Source: Anaerolineales bacterium (GTDB lineage Bacteria > Chloroflexota > Anaerolineae > Anaerolineales > Villigracilaceae). Taken from it: a stretch of DNA of 64,000 nucleotides. The notes below the pieces were generated by a model. That model ran no database searches. It was not told where the DNA came from and saw nothing but the letters and a program-made list of their open reading frames with translations. How positions within the stretch are numbered: the stretch's first letter is position 1; every line of letters begins with the position of its first letter. A program made the translations under genes and the position numbers. Of the stretch, positions 1 through 8,329 are shown piece by piece. The DNA lies in contig CP129481.1 in the NCBI GenBank assembly GCA_030583905.1, forward strand, positions 310,001-374,000, given 5' to 3'.

Positions 1-544
1 TGGTCTTGGATTCTTCGACCGTGATCACGCCGTCCTTGCCGACCTTGTCCATCACATCCGCAATGAGCTGACCGACTTCCTCATCCGCCGCGGAGTTGGT
101 GGCGACGGAAGCGATCTCTTCCTTGGTATCGATCTTGACGGAGTTCTTCTTGAGTTCCGCCACGATGGTATCGGTGGCGAGTTCGATGCCGCGCTTGAGG
201 AGCATCGGATTGTAACCAGCCTCGAGCGCCTTCAAACCTTCGTTGACGATGGCGTGAGCCAGCACGGTGGAGGTGGTGGTACCGTCACCGGCAATATCGT
301 TGGTCTTCTGAGCGGCTTCCTTGAGGAGCTGGGCGCCCATGTTCTCGAACGGGTCTTCCAGTTCGATCTCCTTGGCGACGGACACGCCGTCGTGGGTGAT
401 GGTCGGGGAACCGAACTTGCGATCCACAGCCACATTGCGTCCCTTCGGACCGAGGGTGGCGGACACTGCATTGGCGACCACGTTCATACCGTTCTTAAGC
501 TTGCGGCGCGCTTCTTCTGAAAATACAAGTTGTTTTGCTGCCAT
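1..544 (-). CDS. groEL: Chaperonin GroEL (60 kDa), N-terminal part, cut by window edge
   Basis: Only the first 181 codons or so are inside the window; the gene continues past position 1. The start at 544 reads [16 protein letters not shown], and the ATP-binding region follows (LGPKGRNV, then [11 protein letters not shown]), both hallmarks of group I chaperonins. GroEL forms the double-ring cytoplasmic folding chamber capped by GroES. It lies 35 nt downstream of groES on the same strand, so both should share the CIRCE-controlled promoter at 954-982. A purine-rich AGGAAGTG stretch just upstream of the ATG can serve as ribosome binding site. Identification is secure; whether the C-terminal half is intact cannot be seen. 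Confidence 0.97.
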   Translation of the reverse strand, partial: MAAKQLVFSEEARRKLKNGMNVVANAVSATLGPKGRNVAVDRKFGSPTITHDGVSVAKEIELEDPFENMGAQLLKEAAQKTNDIAGDGTTTSTVLAHAIVNEGLKALEAGYNPMLLKRGIELATDTIVAELKKNSVKIDTKEEIASVATNSAADEEVGQLIADVMDKVGKDGVITVEESKT

Positions 545-579
545 AGGTCACTTCCTGTTTATGAATTTGAATGGGGAAT

Positions 580-876
580 TTATCCAACAATGCCGAGAAT
601 GTCGCTCTCGCGCAGGATGAGCAGTTTCTTGCCATCCATCTTCACTTCGGTGCCGGAATACTTGGCGAAGAGGACGGTGTCGCCCACCTTCACATCCAAG
701 GCGATGCGCTCGCCCTTGTCGTTGCGGTCACCGGGACCCGCCGCCAGGATCTTGCCCTGCTGGGGTTTTTCCTTTGCGGTTTCAGGAAGGACGATACCGC
801 TCGCAGTCACTTCCTCCTGCTCGATGGGTTCCACGAGCACGCGGCCGCCCAAAGGTTTGAACGAGATTTTTGCCAT
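580..876 (-). CDS. groES: Co-chaperonin GroES (10 kDa)
   Basis: A 98-residue protein of normal family length. It starts [17 protein letters not shown], has the mobile-loop region around residues 20-35 ([14 protein letters not shown]), then [14 protein letters not shown], and ends with [13 protein letters not shown]. GroES forms the heptameric lid on GroEL in the cytoplasm. It is the first gene of a groES-groEL operon, with a CIRCE element 46 nt upstream and a sigma-A-type promoter just beyond. AGGCAAGAAATGG precedes the start codon. Confidence 0.98.
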   Translation of the reverse strand: MAKISFKPLGGRVLVEPIEQEEVTASGIVLPETAKEKPQQGKILAAGPGDRNDKGERIALDVKVGDTVLFAKYSGTEVKMDGKKLLILRESDILGIVG

Positions 877-921
877 TTCTTGCCTCCATTACGAGTTTTG
901 ATTTTTTGAATAAGCACACAA

Positions 922-948
922 TTAGCACTCAAATCAAACGAGTGCTAA
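922..948 (-). promoter_or_regulatory. CIRCE operator (HrcA binding site)
   Basis: The sequence is TTAGCACTC, a 9-nt spacer, then GAGTGCTAA, an exact match to the CIRCE consensus with no mismatch in either arm. It begins 5 nt after the predicted -10 box of the groES promoter, so it covers the transcription start. Known for the family: HrcA dimers bind CIRCE and repress groESL until heat shock. No hrcA gene is in the window. Confidence 0.96.
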
Positions 949-953
949 ATCCT

Positions 954-982
954 ATCTTACTCACTTGGAAGGGCAAAGTCAA
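954..982 (-). promoter_or_regulatory. groESL promoter (-35 TTGACT, -10 TAAGAT)
   Basis: On the minus strand TTGACT (977-982) and TAAGAT (954-959) are separated by exactly 17 nt. Transcription would start within the CIRCE element, which fits repression by HrcA. Confidence 0.8.
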
Positions 983-1081
983 GGGGGAATATAAAAATTC
1001 TTACAAATCTCTGACATCCCCCCGCCTCGTTCCAGACCTGAAACTGCCCGGCAACCCCGTTCCTTTTCCCCGCTGACAGGT

Positions 1082-2521
1082 CTACGGCGCGGTCGTCGGC
1101 GTCGCCGTCGGGCGGATGCCCGCACTGGTATTTGCATCCGTATCGAAGGCACAGATATTCCGCACCACCACCATATCCGCGGCGATGTTCGGGTCGCTGA
1201 TATATTCCGAACTTTCGATGATCCGGGCGATCTCCAGCGCCTCGGCACAATAACTTTGCCTCGGCGTGCTCAACGCCGCCAGTTGGGAAGCGTAAATGTC
1301 AAAGTAATACACCGTACTCAGCGAAAGCTGAACCGGTTCGACCGCCGCAGGCGTGTCATTGGGACCGCACCCGCCGCGCCCATCGCAAGATTCCTCGGGC
1401 GTACATCCGCGCACCGCGCATTTGAACGCTAAAATACCTGTCTCATAATTGCGGTTCTTGTGATACAACGTGCCCAGCTCACCATAAAACACCGCATTAT
1501 CCGGCTGGAACTCGATCGTCCGCTGCACATTGCGGATGGCGATGAAGAACTCGCCCATCTGCGAGTAGGTTCGCGCAATCGAGAGATACGGGGTCGGGTC
1601 CTGCACACCCAACTGCTGGTTGATGCGCGCCGCATCCGCAAAATATTCCAGCGCTTTCTCGTATAGATCGCGCTGAACCTGTTCATTGGGACTCCTGAAG
1701 GCGAGAGCGCGGTAGTTCGCACCAGCACGCAGGTACAGGAAGGTCAGGTTCGGGTTGATGGCAATCGCGCGGTCATACGATTGAATGGCTAACGCATATT
1801 CTCCCAGTGATTCCAGCACATAGGCATGGACGCGGTGCACATCCATCAGCGACGGGTCGCGTTCCAGCGCCTGCTCGATGGTCTGCAATGCCTGAGTCCA
1901 CTTTTGCTGGTCGACCAACACCTCGGCATAGACAGCCTGGGCAAGCGCGCTGGAATTGTCCAATTGCAAGGCGCGCACCGCCGCCTGCTCCGATTGCGTC
2001 CGTAGGGATTGCTTTTCACGGTCTGCCCGCGTGTAGCTCGCCTTCCAGTTCAAAGCAAGCGAATACATTGCATGGGCGTAACTGCTGTCGGGATTTATTT
2101 CGATCGCTTTTTCAGCGGATGCCAACGCCTCATCGAGACGGACAAGAACCTCTTCCTGCCGCACGATCAATGCCGTGGAATAGATCTGGATGCGCGCCAG
2201 CTGTGCCAGAACCTCGGCGTTGTTCGGATCCACCAGCGCGGCTTCACGGTAGGCGGTGATCGCGCCGGGGATGATCGTGCCGTCCTCCGCCACAGAATCG
2301 CTTAATTTTCCGGCGGTGAAGAGCGCATCCCCTTCCAACAGGTAGGAGGACGCAAAGCGTGTCGGCGTGGGCGTGGGCAGAAAGAGCGGCTTGACATCGC
2401 CCTGCTGCACAGAGCGGATCAGCCAGATGCCGCCCAGGATCAGCACGACCAAAAGGAACATGCGATACACGACGGTATCGTCACGGCGGCGGAAGAGGGG
2501 ACGTTTACTGGAAATCTGCAT
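1082..2521 (-). CDS. Membrane-anchored TPR protein (first of a tandem pair)
   Basis: A 479-residue protein with a basic N-terminus (RRRDD), one hydrophobic segment at about 20-38, then a PTPTPT linker and a long array of tetratricopeptide repeats. TPR helices can be seen as A-x-x-x-x-P-N/D units (VDPNNAEVLAQLARI, EINPDSSYAHAMYSLA, INPNLTFLYLRAGANYRA). A Cys-rich insert (CAVRGC...ESCDGRGGCGP) lies at about 365-390. The topology suggests a cytoplasmic N-terminus with the TPR domain outside the membrane. It follows the paralogue at 2543-3766 by 21 nt, so the two are probably cotranscribed. TPR arrays bind proteins; the partner is unknown. No clear Shine-Dalgarno precedes the start, so translation may be coupled to the upstream gene. 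Confidence 0.8.
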   Translation of the reverse strand: MQISSKRPLFRRRDDTVVYRMFLLVVLILGGIWLIRSVQQGDVKPLFLPTPTPTRFASSYLLEGDALFTAGKLSDSVAEDGTIIPGAITAYREAALVDPNNAEVLAQLARIQIYSTALIVRQEEVLVRLDEALASAEKAIEINPDSSYAHAMYSLALNWKASYTRADREKQSLRTQSEQAAVRALQLDNSSALAQAVYAEVLVDQQKWTQALQTIEQALERDPSLMDVHRVHAYVLESLGEYALAIQSYDRAIAINPNLTFLYLRAGANYRALAFRSPNEQVQRDLYEKALEYFADAARINQQLGVQDPTPYLSIARTYSQMGEFFIAIRNVQRTIEFQPDNAVFYGELGTLYHKNRNYETGILAFKCAVRGCTPEESCDGRGGCGPNDTPAAVEPVQLSLSTVYYFDIYASQLAALSTPRQSYCAEALEIARIIESSEYISDPNIAADMVVVRNICAFDTDANTSAGIRPTATPTTAP

Positions 2522-2542
2522 GGCGAAGAAAAGGGATCGGAA

Positions 2543-3766
2543 TCAAGAATCAGGTGTCGGCGAAGGGGGAGGCGCATCCAGATTTTGCTGACAACGGTCA
2601 ATAATCGCGTTGGCATTTTCCACCGACAGCGTATCCGACGGGATGCGGGAAATGATCAACTGGGCGATCTGCAGCGCCTCGCCGCATTGATTCAGGCGGG
2701 AGAGCGCCAGCCCATAGGTGAAGTAATATTCAGCAACGCGCGGCGAATTGGGGACGAGCTGGATCGCATCCAACTGGACGCCGTCTTCCGTCAACCCGCC
2801 CTTGACCACATAACTGAGTTGTTCCATCGCATCGGGCCAGTAGGCGTTGCGGTAATACATCACGCCGAGGTTGCCGCGCAAAGCCGTATCGGAGGGACTG
2901 TCGGTGACCGCCTGCTCGGCGTACTGCATCGCTTTGCCGTATTCGCCGATGCTGGCGTATGCACGCGACATGTAAAGGTCGGGCAGCGGGTCCTGTGGAT
3001 TGAGCGCATTGGCGCGCGTATAGGATTCCACCGCCTTGTCGTAAATTTCAAGCGCGCGGTAGCAGCGCCCCATGGCAAGGTGCAGGTCGGAAATATTGGG
3101 ATTGATCGTGATCGCGGCTTCGAATTCGCGGATGGCTTCCTCATTGTTACCGGTGGCTTCCAAAATAATGCCGCGTGCGCGATGGGTTTCGAGCGTATTC
3201 GGCGCGAGCGCCTGCGCCACACGCGATTCCTCCGCAGCCCTTTCAATTCCTTCAAATGAACTGGAGCCGTTATAAAAAGCGTTCACCAGGATCTCGACAT
3301 AATAAGCGTGAGCCAGCGCGTTGTTGGGATCGAGTTCCAGCGCGCGCTTGATACCGGATTCCGCCTCCAGAAATTGGTTCTGAAATCCAAGCGCCCACGC
3401 GCGGACGGCGTGCGCCATCGAACTGGCGGGGTTGAGCAGGAGCGCGTCCTCGGCGCTGGTTTGAGCTTCACCATATCTGCCCGCGAACACAAGCGTACGT
3501 GCCAGCATGATATGCCCGACAGGGTCTTCCGGGCGCGAAGCGACCGCCTGCTTGTATGATTCAATGGCAGGCAGCAGTTTGCCTTCCTCGAAGAACGTCT
3601 CCGCCTGGGCAATGAAAGCCTCCGGCGCAGTCGTCGGCGTGGGAGATGGAACGCCGAGCGGATCCACGTTCGGGACAATGAACCGCGTCACGTATGAAGC
3701 GCCCAGCACCAACAGGCTGAGCAGAATGATCATAAACCAGTTCGGCTTGTTCCGCCGCCGGTTCAT
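2543..3766 (-). CDS. Membrane-anchored TPR protein (second of a tandem pair)
   Basis: I chose the start at 3766 (MNRRRNKPNW) because GAGGAAG lies about 10 nt upstream; an in-frame ATG at 3793 has no such signal. The 407-residue product has the same plan as its neighbour: positive N-terminus, one transmembrane helix (MIILLSLLVLGASYVTRFIV), a PSPTPT linker, then TPR units (ASRPEDPVGHIMLARTL, LNPASSMAHAVRAWAL, LDPNNALAHAYYVEIL). It ends in a PPPSPTPDS tail. The pair is a tandem duplication that has diverged. Function beyond protein-protein interaction cannot be read from sequence. Confidence 0.8.
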   Translation of the reverse strand: MNRRRNKPNWFMIILLSLLVLGASYVTRFIVPNVDPLGVPSPTPTTAPEAFIAQAETFFEEGKLLPAIESYKQAVASRPEDPVGHIMLARTLVFAGRYGEAQTSAEDALLLNPASSMAHAVRAWALGFQNQFLEAESGIKRALELDPNNALAHAYYVEILVNAFYNGSSSFEGIERAAEESRVAQALAPNTLETHRARGIILEATGNNEEAIREFEAAITINPNISDLHLAMGRCYRALEIYDKAVESYTRANALNPQDPLPDLYMSRAYASIGEYGKAMQYAEQAVTDSPSDTALRGNLGVMYYRNAYWPDAMEQLSYVVKGGLTEDGVQLDAIQLVPNSPRVAEYYFTYGLALSRLNQCGEALQIAQLIISRIPSDTLSVENANAIIDRCQQNLDAPPPSPTPDS

Positions 3767-3865
3767 GCTCCACTTACTTCCTCGTAAATACATGGATTCA
3801 TCTTACCATTCGCCGGAAACCACAGTCAAGCAGGGGCATTAATCTCTAATTTGCTTCTTATATGC

Positions 3866-3871
3866 TAAAAT
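3866..3871 (+). promoter_or_regulatory. Extended -10 box of trmD (leaderless start)
   Basis: TGC followed by TAAAAT ends 6 nt before the trmD ATG at 3878. There is no Shine-Dalgarno, so transcription probably begins at or next to the start codon. No good -35 hexamer is visible, as is usual for extended -10 promoters. Confidence 0.55.
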
Positions 3872-3877
3872 CGCTTT

Positions 3878-4633
3878 ATGCGCTTTGAGGTCTTCACTCT
3901 CCTGCCCGAAGTCTTCCCTTCCTACCTTGAAACCAGTATTCTCAAACGCGCACGCGAGCGGGGACTGCTCGACATCGGCATTCACAACATCCGCGACTAC
4001 ACGCACGATAAACACCACACCACCGACGACACGCCCTATGGCGGCGGCGGCGGCATGGTCATGAAACCGGAACCGGTCTTCGAAGCTGTCGAATCCGTTC
4101 TGGGACTGGCTGCGCCTCATTCCCCGCCCCAGCCTGATTCAAACCTCCCGATCATTCTCCTCACCCCGCAGGGACGCGTCTTCAACCAGTCCATCGCGCA
4201 GGAATTATCAACGCACCCGCGCATCGCCCTCCTCTGCGGACGCTATGAAGGCGTCGACGAACGCATCCGCGAGCATCTGGTCACCGACGAGATCTCCATC
4301 GGCGATTACGTCCTGACCGGCGGAGAACTGCCCGCGCTCATCCTCATCGACGCCGTTGCACGCCTGCTTCCCGGCGTGCTCGGCGACCCGACCGGCGCGG
4401 AAGATGACTCGCACGCCATGGGCTTGCTCGAATACCCGCACTACACAAAACCTGCCGAATTCCGCGGCTGGAAGGTACCGGACATTTTGACCTCCGGCGA
4501 CCACGGAAAAATAGACAAATGGCGGCGCGAACAGGCACTGGAACGCACATTTCGAAAACGCCCCGATATGCTCGAAAAGGCGGAATTGACAAAAGACGAT
4601 TTGAAATTTATTGAAAAGTTGAAGAACGGTTAA
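3878..4633 (+). CDS. trmD: tRNA (guanine-N1-)-methyltransferase TrmD
   Basis: A 251-residue SPOUT-class enzyme that methylates G37 at N1 in tRNAs reading CNN and GGN codons, preventing +1 frameshifts. Landmarks are the N-terminal [20 protein letters not shown], the Gly-rich [17 protein letters not shown], the knotted SAM site [13 protein letters not shown] followed by [32 protein letters not shown], and the C-terminal [26 protein letters not shown]. Length is typical. It stands alone, without the rpsP/rimM/rplS genes that usually accompany it. The start codon lies 6 nt from a -10 box with no ribosome binding site. Confidence 0.96.
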   Translation: MRFEVFTLLPEVFPSYLETSILKRARERGLLDIGIHNIRDYTHDKHHTTDDTPYGGGGGMVMKPEPVFEAVESVLGLAAPHSPPQPDSNLPIILLTPQGRVFNQSIAQELSTHPRIALLCGRYEGVDERIREHLVTDEISIGDYVLTGGELPALILIDAVARLLPGVLGDPTGAEDDSHAMGLLEYPHYTKPAEFRGWKVPDILTSGDHGKIDKWRREQALERTFRKRPDMLEKAELTKDDLKFIEKLKNG

Positions 4634-4708
4634 AACGTTTGAAGGGCTGAAGGCTGGCAGCAAGGCGCCATCCAACCTTTAAACTTGCAAATCCACACGG
4701 AGGAACTT

Positions 4709-5983
4709 ATGTCAGCACGCTTGAACTACGGCAAGACCTTCCTGCTCGGCTTTGGTTTTTTTGGCGTCAGTATCATCTGGGGGGTGTATAACGCTTTCGT
4801 CCCCATCTTCCTCGCCGATAGGTTCGGGCTGGCTCCCGCTCTTATCGGCTTCTTCATGACGCTCGACAACATTGCCGCACTCTTCATCCAGCCGCCCGTC
4901 GGAGCCTGGTCGGACCGCCTCCGCACCCCGCTGGGACGGCGCATTCCCTTCATTCTCATCGGCGCGCCGATCACCGCCCTGGCATTCGGGTTGATCCCGC
5001 TCGCAGCAGTGCTGCCGCTCTTCGTGGCGTGTACCAGCACACTCCTGCTCAGCGCAGCGCTGTGGCGCACTCCTGTCGTGGCGCTTATGCCTGATATCAC
5101 CCCATCGAAATTCCGCTCACAGGCGAACGGCGTCATCAACTTCATGGGCGGCGTTGGGACCATCGTTGCGCTGCAAACCGGCGGCATGCTTTATAAAATG
5201 AGTCCCAACTTCCCATTCTGGCTTGGTTCTGCGCTGGTCATCATCGCAGCGTTGATCGTCTATCTCTTCATCGAAGAGCCAAAAGAATATGAAGAGACCG
5301 AAAAACAACCCGGTATGTTCGAAAGCCTGAAAGAGGTTTTCCGCGACGCCGACAAAAGCGGACTGCGCATCCTGCTCGCCATTTTCTTCTGGTTCATCGG
5401 CTACTCCGCAGTGGACACTTTTTTCACGCTCTACGCCAGGAATCACCTTGGCTTGAACGAAGGCGACGGTGCTACCCTGCTTTCCATCCTGCCGCTGTTC
5501 TTCGTCCTCTTTGCCATCCCAGCGGGGTATGTCGCGACAAAACTCGGACGCAAGACCACCATCTCCATCGGGTTGATCACCGTCACCATCATGCTGATCC
5601 TGCTATACGTCACGCCCGCTGAAGCGCTGTTGACCGCCATCGCGCCCCTGCCGCTGGTCGGCATTCCGCTGGAGGAGGGCGGTGCGCGCATGCTCACATT
5701 GGCGGGCGTACTGCTTATCTTCGGAGGCGTCGGCTGGGCGTTCGTCAACATCAACTCCCTGCCCATGATCGTGGACTTGACCAGCGCAGCACGCATCGGG
5801 ACATACACAGGATTGTATTATCTGTTCTCCACCTTCTCCGCCATCGTCGGTCCAAACATCAACGGATGGGCGATCCAACTCACGAACAACAACTACAACA
5901 TCATCATGGTGCTCGCCCCGATCTTTATGATGATCGCTTTCACGCTCATGATTGGCGTAAAACGCGGTGAAGCGACACAGTAA
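4709..5983 (+). CDS. Major facilitator superfamily transporter (SLC45/GPH-like)
   Basis: The ATG at 4709 follows an ideal GGAGGAA; a TTG eight codons upstream is rejected. The 424-residue protein has about twelve hydrophobic segments and a cytoplasmic hinge rich in charged residues around 190-215 (EEPKEYEETEKQPGMFES). The loop WSDRLRTPLGRRIPFILIGAP is the MFS motif-A form typical of SLC45/sucrose-type sugar carriers. A second copy of the motif is ATKLGRKTTISIGL. Substrate is inferred only (a sugar or glycoside). It is not obviously in an operon with trmD or with the BMP cluster downstream. Confidence 0.82.
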   Translation: MSARLNYGKTFLLGFGFFGVSIIWGVYNAFVPIFLADRFGLAPALIGFFMTLDNIAALFIQPPVGAWSDRLRTPLGRRIPFILIGAPITALAFGLIPLAAVLPLFVACTSTLLLSAALWRTPVVALMPDITPSKFRSQANGVINFMGGVGTIVALQTGGMLYKMSPNFPFWLGSALVIIAALIVYLFIEEPKEYEETEKQPGMFESLKEVFRDADKSGLRILLAIFFWFIGYSAVDTFFTLYARNHLGLNEGDGATLLSILPLFFVLFAIPAGYVATKLGRKTTISIGLITVTIMLILLYVTPAEALLTAIAPLPLVGIPLEEGGARMLTLAGVLLIFGGVGWAFVNINSLPMIVDLTSAARIGTYTGLYYLFSTFSAIVGPNINGWAIQLTNNNYNIIMVLAPIFMMIAFTLMIGVKRGEATQ

Positions 5984-6001
5984 AGACCTGATGGGTTTTC
6001 T

Positions 6002-7027
6002 TTGAAACATAAAAACTTTCAAACCAAAACCTTAAGATTTTCATTTTTTCTGGCGGCTGCATGTCTGGCTATCTCAGCCTGCATGCAACCGCCGGATTGC
6101 ACTCATAAGGATGTTCTCTGCGCCGCGCTCGTCACGGATACGCTCGGGCTCGACGATCACGGCATCAACCAGGATGCGTGGGCGGGGCTGGAAGCCGCAA
6201 AAGCCGCCGGACTTGCCGACCAGATAGCTTACATAGAATCTGTCGACTCGCGCGATTACGACAAAAACATCGCCTATTTTGCGGATCGCGGCTATGACCT
6301 GATCGTCACCTCAGGCATTGCCTTGCAGGATGAAACGCTTCGCGCCGCCGACCTGTACCCTGATTCTGTTTTCGTGGGCATGAACCAACCCCAAGTGGAT
6401 ACCATCCCCAACTTCATCTCCGTCACCTTTCCTGAAGACCAAATGGGATTTGCGGCGGGCGTACTGGCAGCGCGGCTGACAAAAACAGGCGTGGTTGCCG
6501 GTGTCTGTGAAACATCCGGCATTGACTCGATGTGGCGTTACTGCGAAGGTTTCCGCGCCGGCGTGACCTACGCTGATGACTCCGTCCGAATCCTGATCGC
6601 CTATCGCGAGGGCGGGCATCGCGAGCAATTGTTTGTGGATGAGGCATGGGGATATGAGAACGCGAATCGCCTTATTTTTCGCGGCGGGGATGTGGTCTTT
6701 GCGGCAGGCGGTGTCACAGCACAAGGCGCGCTGCGTGCCGCCTCCGAATCAAATGCATATGCCATCGGTACCGAACGGGATCAAGCAGCGTCATTGGGAG
6801 AATCAGGCAGAGGCGTGGTCGCATCCGTCCGTGGGCGAGCCAGCTTCGAGGTCCAGGAGGTGATGCGGTTACTGCGCGACGGACAGATCAGTGAGCCGCG
6901 CAGTGGTCAAATCCTGCTGCTGTTGGATGAAAAAATGTCGGAATCATTGAGAAATGAACTGGATTCGATCATCTTTGGTCTGTGGGTTGGCGATGTCATG
7001 ACAGATGTCACCATTAGGAAACCTTAA
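6002..7027 (+). CDS. BMP-family nucleoside-binding lipoprotein (divergent copy)
   Basis: Member of the basic membrane protein (BMP/PnrA/Med) family of substrate-binding proteins. The signal peptide ends in a lipobox (AISAC, Cys about residue 27). The mature part has ALVTDTLGLDDHGINQDAWAGLEAAKAAG, YDKNIAYFADRGYDLIVTSG, FPEDQMGFAAGVLAA and the ligand-region FAAGGVTAQGALRAA. The only in-frame start ahead of the signal peptide is TTG at 6002, without a clear ribosome binding site, so the start is uncertain. It is clearly paralogous to the gene 110 nt downstream but more diverged; the hallmark DDxSFNQ Asn/Phe region is altered (DDHGINQ). It may bind a different nucleoside or act as a sensor. Confidence 0.85.
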   Translation: MKHKNFQTKTLRFSFFLAAACLAISACMQPPDCTHKDVLCAALVTDTLGLDDHGINQDAWAGLEAAKAAGLADQIAYIESVDSRDYDKNIAYFADRGYDLIVTSGIALQDETLRAADLYPDSVFVGMNQPQVDTIPNFISVTFPEDQMGFAAGVLAARLTKTGVVAGVCETSGIDSMWRYCEGFRAGVTYADDSVRILIAYREGGHREQLFVDEAWGYENANRLIFRGGDVVFAAGGVTAQGALRAASESNAYAIGTERDQAASLGESGRGVVASVRGRASFEVQEVMRLLRDGQISEPRSGQILLLLDEKMSESLRNELDSIIFGLWVGDVMTDVTIRKP

Positions 7028-7039
7028 CATTGTTCAGTC

Positions 7040-7068
7040 TTGCACAAAGATTGGACTGGATTTATACT
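7040..7068 (+). promoter_or_regulatory. Promoter of the main BMP lipoprotein gene
   Basis: TTGCAC (7040-7045) and TATACT (7063-7068) are separated by exactly 17 nt. This places a separate start between the two BMP genes, with a leader of about 60 nt ending in GAGGAG (7122-7127) ahead of the ATG at 7138. Confidence 0.7.
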
Positions 7069-7137
7069 TGTCTTTGTCGTTTGGTTTGCTGAATATGCAA
7101 ACCTATCAACTTTACTCTTCTGAGGAGAAGAAAAAAA

Positions 7138-8217
7138 ATGAAGAAACTACACCTTATTTTTGCCCTATTGATCATCGCTTCGATGGTCCTCGCGGCATGC
7201 GGTGGGCAGACCACCGCTGAAGTTACTGCGGCAGACTGCCCGAAAGAAGAAGTCCTGTGCGTGGGTCTTGTGACCGATGTGGGCAAGGTCAATGACAAGT
7301 CCTTCAACCAATCTGCCTGGGAAGGCGTTTTGCTCGCCCAGGAACAGGGTGTTGCGGACCTCGTCCAGTACATCGAGACTGCCGACGCCAAGGACTATGC
7401 CAAGAACATCGCCCAGTTCGCTGATGCCGGCTTCGATGTGATCGTGACCGTCGGTTTCGGTCTCGGTGAAGCCACGGACGAAGCGGCTCTTGCCTACCCC
7501 AATGTCTGGTTCATCGGCGTTGACCAGTTCCAAGCTTGGGAATTCGATGATGATGCCAGCAATGACATCCCCAACGTTTCCGGTCTCGGCTTCCCTGAGG
7601 ACAACGCCGGCTTCCTGGTTGGCGCGCTTGCCGCGATGATGTCTGAGAGTGGTGTGATCGGCGCCGTCTGCGGTACCGATGTGGTTCCTCCGGTGTGGCG
7701 CTTTGGTGAAGGCTACAAGGCTGGCGCCGCGTATGCCGATGCCGAAATGGGCACCAGCACCGAAGTGTTGGTTGTGTACCACAGTGATGTCGGCTTCGAC
7801 AAGACCTTCACGGATCCCGAATGGGGTGCACAGACCGCCAAGTCCATGATGGACCAGGGCGCGGACGCGATCTTCGGTTGTGGCGGTATTACCGGTAACG
7901 GTGCGATCACCGCCGCCGCCCAGGCTGGCGCTTACGCCATCGGCGTGGACACTGACCAGTACTTCACCCTGCCGGAAGCGGCTCCCCGCATGCTCTCCAG
8001 CGCGATGAAGCTCATCACCCCCGGCGTCGCTGAATTGATCGCCGAAGTGAAGAACGGCAGCGCTGTCTCTGGTAACGTGCTCGGCTCCGCCGGCTACGCT
8101 CCGTTCCACGACCTCGACGGCGAAGTTCCCGCCGAAGTCAAAGCCAAGATGGAAGAGATCAACGCCGGTCTGCTCGACGGCAGCATCCTGACCAACGTTT
8201 CGCCCGCGAAACCGTAA
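7138..8217 (+). CDS. BMP-family nucleoside ABC transporter substrate-binding lipoprotein
   Basis: A 359-residue lipoprotein: basic start, hydrophobic core, lipobox VLAAC (Cys 21). Family motifs are VGLVTDVGKVNDKSFNQSAWEGV, TADAKDYAKNIAQFADAGFDVIVTVGF, FPEDNAGFLVGALAA and GCGGITGNGAITAAAQAGAYAIGVDTDQY. Known members bind purine nucleosides outside the membrane and deliver them to the two permeases and double ATPase, which here follow at 8330-12118. Codon choice is strongly biased to C/G-ending codons, suggesting high expression. A terminator sits just after the stop, so the binding protein can be made in excess over the membrane components. Confidence 0.94.
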   Translation: MKKLHLIFALLIIASMVLAACGGQTTAEVTAADCPKEEVLCVGLVTDVGKVNDKSFNQSAWEGVLLAQEQGVADLVQYIETADAKDYAKNIAQFADAGFDVIVTVGFGLGEATDEAALAYPNVWFIGVDQFQAWEFDDDASNDIPNVSGLGFPEDNAGFLVGALAAMMSESGVIGAVCGTDVVPPVWRFGEGYKAGAAYADAEMGTSTEVLVVYHSDVGFDKTFTDPEWGAQTAKSMMDQGADAIFGCGGITGNGAITAAAQAGAYAIGVDTDQYFTLPEAAPRMLSSAMKLITPGVAELIAEVKNGSAVSGNVLGSAGYAPFHDLDGEVPAEVKAKMEEINAGLLDGSILTNVSPAKP

Positions 8218-8232
8218 GTATTTTGCAGTATG

Positions 8233-8269
8233 AAAGGGAGAGAGGCGCAAGTCTCTCTCCCTTTTTTAT
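8233..8269 (+). terminator. Intrinsic terminator after the BMP lipoprotein gene
   Basis: AAAGGGAGAGAG pairs with CTCTCTCCCTTT around a short loop and is followed by a T run. It separates the highly expressed binding protein from the permease genes. Confidence 0.9.
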
Positions 8270-8286
8270 TTTTAAACGCGCTTGTT

Positions 8287-8295
8287 TGATATAAT
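8287..8295 (+). promoter_or_regulatory. Extended -10 promoter of the nucleoside permease operon
   Basis: TGA followed by a perfect TATAAT (8290-8295) lies 35 nt before the permease start, just after the terminator. The -35 region is weak. Confidence 0.6.
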
Positions 8296-8329
8296 GCCAT
8301 GACAACCACCATTACCAATGGAGTGAACG

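Noticed and set aside
7165..8250. Long minus-strand frame opposite the BMP lipoprotein gene
   Set aside because: An antisense shadow created by the strong codon bias of the real gene; its translation shows no family features.
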